Source: Armatimonadetes bacterium UBA5352 (GTDB lineage Bacteria > Armatimonadota > Zipacnadia > Zipacnadales > UBA5352). From it: a DNA stretch of 11,880 nucleotides. Shown piece after piece: positions 7,854 to 11,880 of this stretch. The stretch covers positions 59,389 to 71,268 of the forward strand of contig DHPY01000112.1 of the NCBI GenBank assembly GCA_002411015.1. The letters run 5' to 3'. The notes beneath the pieces are model-generated. The model saw only the letters and a program-made list of their open reading frames with translations, did no database searches and was not told where the DNA came from. Numbering within the stretch: position 1 is the stretch's first letter; every line of letters begins with the position of its first letter. The position numbers and the translations under genes are program-made.

Positions 7854-9020
7854 TCAGACGCGCTCGATCGCCATCGCCATGCCCATGCCGCCGCCGACGC
7901 AGAGCGTGGCAAGCCCGAGGTGGGCGTTCCGGCGCTCAAGCTCATGCAGCAGCGAGACCACGATGCGCGCGCCGGTTGCGCCGATCGGGTGTCCGAGCGC
8001 GATCCCGGAGCCATTCACGTTCACGCGCTCCTCGCGCATGCCAAGCTCGCGCATCACCGCGAGCGCCTGCACCGCGAAGGCCTCGTTCAGCTCAATAAGC
8101 TCGAAATCCTCCAGCGCGATGCCCGTGCGCCGGCAGAGATCACGCACCGCGGGCACCGGCCCGAGCCCCATCACCCGCGGCTCGACGCCCGCCCATGCTG
8201 AGCCGATAATCCGCGCGCGCGGCGTCCAGCCCTGCAGAGCGGCTCGCTCGGGGGAGGCCAGGAGCAGCGCCGCAGCGCCATCATTGATGCCCGAGGCGTT
8301 CCCGGCGGTCACGCAGCCGTCGGACTTGAAGGCCGGCCGCAGCCCCGCAAGCGCCTCCAGCGACGTCTCGCGCGGGTGCTCGTCGGTCGCGAGCGGCTCG
8401 TCCTTGCGCCGCGGCACGGGGATGATCTCGCGCGCGAAGTGGCCGGCATGAATCGCCGCGCGCGCTCGCTGCTGACTGCGCAGCGCCCACGCGTCCTGGT
8501 CCTCGCGGCTGATGCCGGTGCGCTGCGCGATCTCCTCGGCGGTCAGGCCCATCCCCATCCCGGTGATCGGGCAGCGCAGGCCCTCGTCCATCACGGCATC
8601 TATCATCTGCACCGAGCCGAGCTTGTTGCCCCAGCGCATCTCGCGCGAGTAGAACGGCGCGTTGCTCATGCTCTCTGTGCCGCCGGCGATGACCACGGCC
8701 GCCTCGCCGAGCGCGATGGCTCTGCGGGCCATGTCAACCGCGCGCATCCCGGAGGCGCACATCATGTTGATGGTGGAGCCGCAGACGGTCTCGGGCAGCC
8801 CGGCGCGTATCGCGGCGGTGCGGGCGACGTTCAGGCTCGAGCCGCCCTGAATCACGTGGCCGAAGATGACCTCCGCGACCTCGATAGGCGGGACGGCGTT
8901 GCGCTCGATGAGGCTTTGCGTAACGAGCGTGGCGAGATCCGCGGCGGAGTGCTCGAGCAGCCCTCCTCCGAAGCGGCCGATGGGGGTGCGCAGCGCGTCT
9001 ATGATGACCGTCTCTGCCAT
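7854..9020 (-). CDS. acetyl-CoA C-acetyltransferase (thiolase)
   Basis: A 388-residue thiolase of the biosynthetic/degradative acetyl-CoA acetyltransferase type. It condenses two acetyl-CoA to acetoacetyl-CoA or runs in reverse. Catalytic residues are visible: Cys88 (NMMCASGM, acylated Cys), the NEAFA motif, His344 (GHPIGATG) and Cys374 (LCVGGGMG). The N-terminus IIDALRTPIGRFGG is typical, and length is close to the usual 390-400. The ATG has GGGAG (9030-9034) 9 bases upstream. It is the first gene of the central minus-strand train; about 350 bases without a gene lie upstream, so the promoter is probably there, but I saw no convincing sigma-70 pair. Whether the true substrate is acetoacetyl-CoA or a longer 3-ketoacyl-CoA cannot be decided from sequence; the neighbours favour C4. 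Confidence 0.94.
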   Translation of the reverse strand: MAETVIIDALRTPIGRFGGGLLEHSAADLATLVTQSLIERNAVPPIEVAEVIFGHVIQGGSSLNVARTAAIRAGLPETVCGSTINMMCASGMRAVDMARRAIALGEAAVVIAGGTESMSNAPFYSREMRWGNKLGSVQMIDAVMDEGLRCPITGMGMGLTAEEIAQRTGISREDQDAWALRSQQRARAAIHAGHFAREIIPVPRRKDEPLATDEHPRETSLEALAGLRPAFKSDGCVTAGNASGINDGAAALLLASPERAALQGWTPRARIIGSAWAGVEPRVMGLGPVPAVRDLCRRTGIALEDFELIELNEAFAVQALAVMRELGMREERVNVNGSGIALGHPIGATGARIVVSLLHELERRNAHLGLATLCVGGGMGMAMAIERV

Positions 9021-9376
9021 GGTTGACCGCTCCCGGCGCGGCGCGATTGCATACGCGCGGGTTCTTTCGCCGCAGCCCGCATGGGGACCTGTCGGCAGTG
9101 AGGGAGGCGAGCCCGAACGCGAGGGTGCGGATCGCGAGCGGATGGCCGCGGAACGACACGGGCGCGGGAGGGGGCCTCCCGCGCCCTGGCATCGCCCGGC
9201 CGCTCCTCCATCTGAGCTTGTGTACGCGCCGCTACCGCTGCTCCGGCGCGCCGAATTCGATGCCCTGGGCGAGCGGGCCGTCCCGCGAGATGTCCATCTC
9301 GATTGCCCCGAGTTGTGACTATCGCTCGCTGTTCATCCGGAGCCTCCCGCGCCCGCAATCGGTGGCCCGGACTACC
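9021..9376. other. intergenic stretch with a palindromic repeat and a possible gene relic
   Basis: These 356 bases separate the PepSY-like gene from thiolase. They hold the thiolase ribosome binding site (9030-9034), an exact copy of the 27-base palindrome (9159-9185) and an inverted partial copy of its arm (9342-9356). There is also a short minus-strand open frame (9232-9318) ending MDISRDGPLAQGIEFGAPEQR, which reads like the C-terminus of a lost protein. It has no clear ribosome binding site, and a stop lies just upstream in the same frame. I see no other credible gene. Confidence 0.5.
9159..9185. repeat. 27-base palindromic repeat, copy 2
   Basis: Identical over 27 bases and in the same orientation as 1-27. 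Arms GGCGCGGGAGG (9161-9171) and CCTCCCGCGCC (9175-9185) flank a GGG loop, and one further G-C pair (9160/9186) extends this copy. It lies about 140 bases upstream of the thiolase start, so it is not a terminator for thiolase. It is best read as a dispersed palindromic element. Confidence 0.75.
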
Positions 9377-9838
9377 CTACTGCCCCTCCGCGGCCGCATC
9401 TTCCTGTGGCCCAGTCGCGAAGAAGTAACCGTCGATGCCGTCCAGAAACGGTGGTGTGATCAACGTCTCCGTACGCGCGTCCACGTAGCGGATAAGCGTC
9501 GGCTCCCAGGGGTCGGGTTCCGGCGCCGGTCGCCGTGCCGTTACCGCCCAGACAGGTCCCTCCTCGGCGGCCAGCGGATGGCTCAGAATCAGGCGCGCGG
9601 ACAGTGTAACGTCTGCCGTGTCGAAGCGGGCCCTCTGCATGATGAACTGACGAACCAGTTCCAGCGCCTGTGATTCCGTAACACGAACCTCATCCAGCGA
9701 ATGGCGACCGGCCCAGTTGGCGATATAGCCGGTTGGCGTACCGTTCAAGCCCACCGCCTTGTCCGCTGCCGTTGTCGGTGTGGAAAGGACACATGCGACC
9801 AGTGTAGACAGCAGCACACGAACCGCTATTGCGCTCAT
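9377..9838 (-). CDS. small secreted PepSY-like protein
   Basis: A predicted 153-residue exported protein of unknown function. Residues 1-24 form a signal peptide (VRVLLSTLVACVLSTPTTAA) with likely cleavage after TAA. Residues about 50-128 have a PepSY-like layout: a helix VTESQALELVRQFIMQ, a strand VWAVTARR, then RYVDARTETLI, where PepSY domains usually read VDA-x-TGE. PepSY domains are small secreted or periplasmic modules, often linked to protease inhibition or binding. The match here is by pattern and is tentative. The ATG at 9836-9838 was chosen because the signal peptide starts there, 5 bases after the stop of the upstream PKD gene, with GGGGTG (9845-9850) as a weak ribosome binding site. 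A longer frame from 9940 overlaps PKD coding and is rejected. The PKD-then-PepSY order repeats that at 1840-2244 and 181-1800. Confidence 0.7.
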   Translation of the reverse strand: MSAIAVRVLLSTLVACVLSTPTTAADKAVGLNGTPTGYIANWAGRHSLDEVRVTESQALELVRQFIMQRARFDTADVTLSARLILSHPLAAEEGPVWAVTARRPAPEPDPWEPTLIRYVDARTETLITPPFLDGIDGYFFATGPQEDAAAEGQ

Positions 9839-9843
9839 ATAAG

Positions 9844-10235
9844 TCACCCCATCCGGCGGGTCGGAGTGCAGTTGTTGTGTCTCCGTACAGGTTCCTGCGC
9901 CTGCTGCGCGTTCCAGTCGCCCGTAACCGTCACGGTGCATGTAGCTGGGTCATCGAACTGATGGGTCGCTGGGTTATCGTCATCCTCGGCGGAGCCATCA
10001 CCAAAGTCCCATGACCATGTGACCTGACTGGTGATATCCTGCTGCAGGCTGTCGTAGGCTACGGCCTCGAAGTCGTGTAATCGCGGCCGAGCGCCACCGC
10101 ACAGAGCGCATCCTCAGGTTCAACGATCTCGACGGTGAAGGCGTGTGCGGGTCCGGCAAGCATCAGGAACAGGGCGGCGGAGACGGCCAACGGGGAGAGC
10201 GTGCGACGGATGCAAGTCCGACGGATTCCGACCAC
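9844..10235 (-). pseudogene. secreted PKD-domain protein, broken by a one-base frameshift
   Basis: The N-terminal frame starts at GTG 10233-10235, encodes a signal peptide (AVSAALFLMLAGPAHAF) and continues through FTVEIVEPEDA to a stop at 10059. A second frame on the same strand, from about 10074 to a TGA at 9844, encodes DFEAVAYDS, WSWDFGDGSAEDDDNP, THQF and TCTVTV, a canonical PKD domain. Adding one base near 10072-10077 joins them into a 130-residue protein, close to the 134 of its paralogue at 1840-2244. Shared features include IV-PE near the mature N-terminus, then FEAV, then a D-T-W-F pattern. There is no homopolymer at the break, so a true mutation is at least as likely as a sequencing error. 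The gene is followed 5 bases later by the PepSY-like gene. If truly broken, only a short signal-peptide fragment is made. Confidence 0.75.
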
Positions 10236-10241
10236 GATCAT

Positions 10242-10248
10242 ACCTCCC
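10242..10248 (-). promoter_or_regulatory. ribosome binding site of the second PKD gene
   Basis: GGGAGGT on the minus strand is 6 bases before GTG 10233-10235, exactly as in the first PKD-like gene. The ATG at 10239-10241 directly abuts it and is too close to use it, so the GTG start is preferred. Confidence 0.6.
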
Positions 10249-10280
10249 GGAGAACCGATTGGTACCGTCTGGTCAGCCGT

Positions 10281-10309
10281 AGGTTAGCAGGCGGCGTGAT
10301 GAATGGCAA
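10281..10309 (-). promoter_or_regulatory. candidate sigma-70 promoter for the second PKD/PepSY-like unit
   Basis: On the minus strand TTGCCA (10304-10309) and TAACCT (10281-10286) are 17 bases apart, and TGC directly before the -10 gives an extended -10 element. A start near 10274 would leave a leader of about 39 bases before GTG 10235. The -10 itself matches the consensus weakly (three of six). Confidence 0.4.
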
Positions 10310-10441
10310 GTTAAGTGTGTCTGAAGCCCATGGGGGATAGTCCGAAGGCGCGGTGCAGGTCCCGTGGAGCGGGCAGAGAAGGTGACGGGCGCAGGACGGG
10401 GGCCATCGTCCCACCAGCACGACTCGTCACGAGGTGTCAGC

Positions 10442-11794
10442 ATGAGCGCAGCAGGCCGATCAGATCAGCCGAACGTCATCGTCATCTACGCCGATAACCT
10501 CGGCTACGGGGACCTCGGGTGCTACGGGCACCCGGTTCATCGCACACCGAACATAGACGCCATGGCGCGCGAAGGGATGCGCTTCACCGACTTCTACGTG
10601 ACCGCGGGCGTCTGCACGCCCTCCCGCGCGAGCCTGCTCACCGGCTGCTACGCCCAGCGCGTGGACATGCACGTCTCGGGGATCGGCCATGCGGTGCTCC
10701 AGCCGGTCGCGGAGAAGGGCCTCAACCCCGATGAGATCACGATCGCGGAGGTGCTGCGCGATGAGGGCTACGCGACCGCCTGTGTCGGCAAGTGGCACCT
10801 CGGCGACCAGCCCGAGTTCCTCCCGACCGCGCAGGGCTTCGACTACTACTACGGCATCCCCTACTCGGAGGACATGACGCCGCGGCCGGACAAGCCGTGG
10901 CCGCAGCTTCCGCTCCTGCGCAACGACCGCGTGATCGAGGCCCCGGTGGATATGACCACGATCACCGAGCGCTACACGCAGGAGGCCGTGCGCTTCATCG
11001 AGGCCAACAAGAGCCGCCCGTTCTTCCTCTACATGCCGCAGGCGCTGCCCGGCTCGGTGAAGATCCCGCAGGTGGGCGAGCGCTTCCGCGGCCGCTCGGG
11101 CAACTGGGCCTACGGCGACTGCGTGGAGGAGATGGACTGGTCCACGGGCGAGCTGATCCGCGCGCTGCAGTGGCACGGGCTCGATCAGAACACGCTCGTG
11201 ATCTTCCTCTCGGACAACGGGACGCCCGTCAACCACGGTGGCAGCAACGGGCCGCTGCGCCACTGGGGCTACTCCACCTGGGAGGGCGGGATGCGCGTGC
11301 CGTGCGTGATGCGCTGGCCGGGGACCATCCCCGCGGGGGAGGTCTGCTCGGAGATTGCGACCACAACGGACTTCCTGCCGACATTCGCGCGCATGGCGGG
11401 CACAACCGAGCCGCAGGATCGCGTGATCGACGGCCACGACATTCTGCCGCTGATGCGCAATGATGAGGGCGCACAGACGCCGTACGAAGCGTTCTACTAC
11501 TACTTCATGGAGCAGTTCCACGCGGTGCGCTCAGGGCAGTGGAAGCTCTTCGTGGAGCGCGCGGACCGCAAGAACTTCAAGGCGGATGGCGGCGTGAACG
11601 ACGAGGCGATGCTCTTCGACCTCGAGAGCGACATCGGCGAGACGGTGAACGTGTACGATCAGCACCCGGACGTGGTGGAGCGGCTGACGGCGCTCGCGGA
11701 GGTGGCGCGCGATGACCTTGGCGACACCGACCGCGAGGCGAAGGGCCGCCGCCTGGCGGGTTGGGTGGATGATCCGAAGCCGCTGATGATGTGA
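10442..11794 (+). CDS. sulfatase-family protein (type I, formylglycine motif) with altered active site
   Basis: A 450-residue alkaline-phosphatase-fold type I sulfatase homologue. Cys58 in CTPSRASLLTG is the residue that maturing enzymes convert to formylglycine. Also present are GYGDLGCYG (21-29), GKWHLG (116-121), LSDNG with Asp258-Asn259 as metal ligands, and WEGGMRVP (280-287). Three usual residues are changed: the ADD of the metal site reads ADN (Asn19), the PHxP His position holds Gly204 in LPGSVKI, and the catalytic Lys before WEGG is Gly276 in RHWGYSTWEGG. It may therefore hydrolyse an unusual substrate, act as another phospho- or sulfo-hydrolase, or be inactive. No signal peptide is seen, so it looks cytoplasmic. 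The ATG at 10442 was chosen because family homology starts near residue 10 and GAGGTG (10431-10436) lies 5 bases upstream; a frame 26 codons longer lacks support. It is divergent from the second PKD gene. Confidence 0.88.
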   Translation: MSAAGRSDQPNVIVIYADNLGYGDLGCYGHPVHRTPNIDAMAREGMRFTDFYVTAGVCTPSRASLLTGCYAQRVDMHVSGIGHAVLQPVAEKGLNPDEITIAEVLRDEGYATACVGKWHLGDQPEFLPTAQGFDYYYGIPYSEDMTPRPDKPWPQLPLLRNDRVIEAPVDMTTITERYTQEAVRFIEANKSRPFFLYMPQALPGSVKIPQVGERFRGRSGNWAYGDCVEEMDWSTGELIRALQWHGLDQNTLVIFLSDNGTPVNHGGSNGPLRHWGYSTWEGGMRVPCVMRWPGTIPAGEVCSEIATTTDFLPTFARMAGTTEPQDRVIDGHDILPLMRNDEGAQTPYEAFYYYFMEQFHAVRSGQWKLFVERADRKNFKADGGVNDEAMLFDLESDIGETVNVYDQHPDVVERLTALAEVARDDLGDTDREAKGRRLAGWVDDPKPLMM

Positions 11795-11809
11795 GAACGC
11801 GCGTGCGAA

Positions 11810-11834
11810 AGAATCGCGGCATTTCTCCGATTCT
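11810..11834 (+). terminator. weak stem-loop after the sulfatase gene
   Basis: AGAATCG (11810-11816) and CGATTCT (11828-11834) pair over 7 bases around an 11-base loop, starting 16 bases after the stop codon. There is no T-run after it, so it is at best a weak or factor-assisted terminator. Confidence 0.3.
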
Positions 11835-11836
11835 CC

Positions 11837-11862
11837 TTGACTCGCGGGGGGGGGACTATCAT
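11837..11862 (+). promoter_or_regulatory. promoter-like pair interrupted by a G9 run
   Basis: TTGACT (11837-11842) and TATCAT (11857-11862) resemble -35 and -10 boxes for a gene beyond the window edge. The spacer is only 14 bases and contains nine G (11846-11854). A normal 17-base spacer would need three more bases, which would require an under-called G run. Low confidence. Confidence 0.2.
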
Positions 11863-11880
11863 GTCACCACAATCGGTTCA

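Noticed and set aside
6988..8451. 487-codon plus-strand open frame across the dehydrogenase and thiolase genes
   Set aside because: Serine- and alanine-rich composition typical of a shadow frame. It spans two well-supported minus-strand genes and has no motif.
1..9185. Repeats as part of a CRISPR array or transposon ends
   Set aside because: There are only two exact copies 9.1 kb apart, no regular spacers, no cas or transposase genes, and the copies are in the same orientation and each self-palindromic.
9839..9940. 34-codon N-terminal extension of the PepSY-like protein
   Set aside because: It overlaps the PKD coding frame and would place residues ahead of a clear signal peptide that starts at 9838.
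10460..11521. 353-codon minus-strand open frame opposite the sulfatase gene
   Set aside because: It mirrors the sulfatase coding region and shows only R-, A-, V- and H-rich shadow sequence. The plus-strand motifs are unambiguous.

Overview
This is a GC-rich bacterial window from an organism I cannot place firmly. A lipoprotein-type signal, secreted PKD, PepSY-like and propeller proteins, a BNR_4 propeller protein and a sulfatase-family protein would fit an uncultured Gram-negative-type bacterium such as Armatimonadota, Planctomycetota or Verrucomicrobiota. This is inference from gene content only. No RNA genes, insertion sequences, CRISPR arrays or origins were seen.

Layout. All genes except the last lie on the minus strand. 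At the left (181-2244) is a two-gene unit: a small secreted PKD-like protein followed by a lipoprotein joining a PepSY-like region to a PQQ-type beta-propeller. In the centre (2352-9020) is a gene train for C4 acyl-CoA metabolism. In transcription order it holds thiolase, 3-hydroxybutyryl-CoA dehydrogenase, FabG/PhaB-type reductase, an inverted pair of REP-like palindromes, a fused two-domain CoA-transferase, and a secreted BNR_4 propeller protein read 5 bases after the transferase. To the right (9377-10235) is a second copy of the left-hand arrangement: a PKD protein gene broken by a one-base frameshift, followed 5 bases later by a small secreted PepSY-like protein. Divergent from this is a plus-strand sulfatase-family gene (10442-11794) that has the formylglycine motif but lacks several usual active-site residues.

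How the genes may work together. Thiolase, the two dehydrogenases and the CoA-transferase form a standard route between acetyl-CoA, acetoacetyl-CoA and 3-hydroxybutyryl-CoA (ketone body, hydroxybutyrate or short-chain acid metabolism). Coupling of the secreted propeller protein to the transferase, with a sulfatase nearby, hints at a link between polysaccharide breakdown outside the cell and short-chain acid handling inside, but the sequence does not prove it.

The most unusual points are: (1) the duplicated PKD plus PepSY-like secreted module on both sides of the metabolic genes, sharing the same start-site architecture; (2) two genes (BNR_4 protein and second PKD protein) that each need exactly one added base to read through; (3) an inverted REP-like pair with 5'-GTAG feet; (4) a 27-base palindromic repeat, identical at positions 1-27 and 9159-9185; and (5) the altered sulfatase active site. 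I did not find a clearly new defence, mobile or regulatory system.
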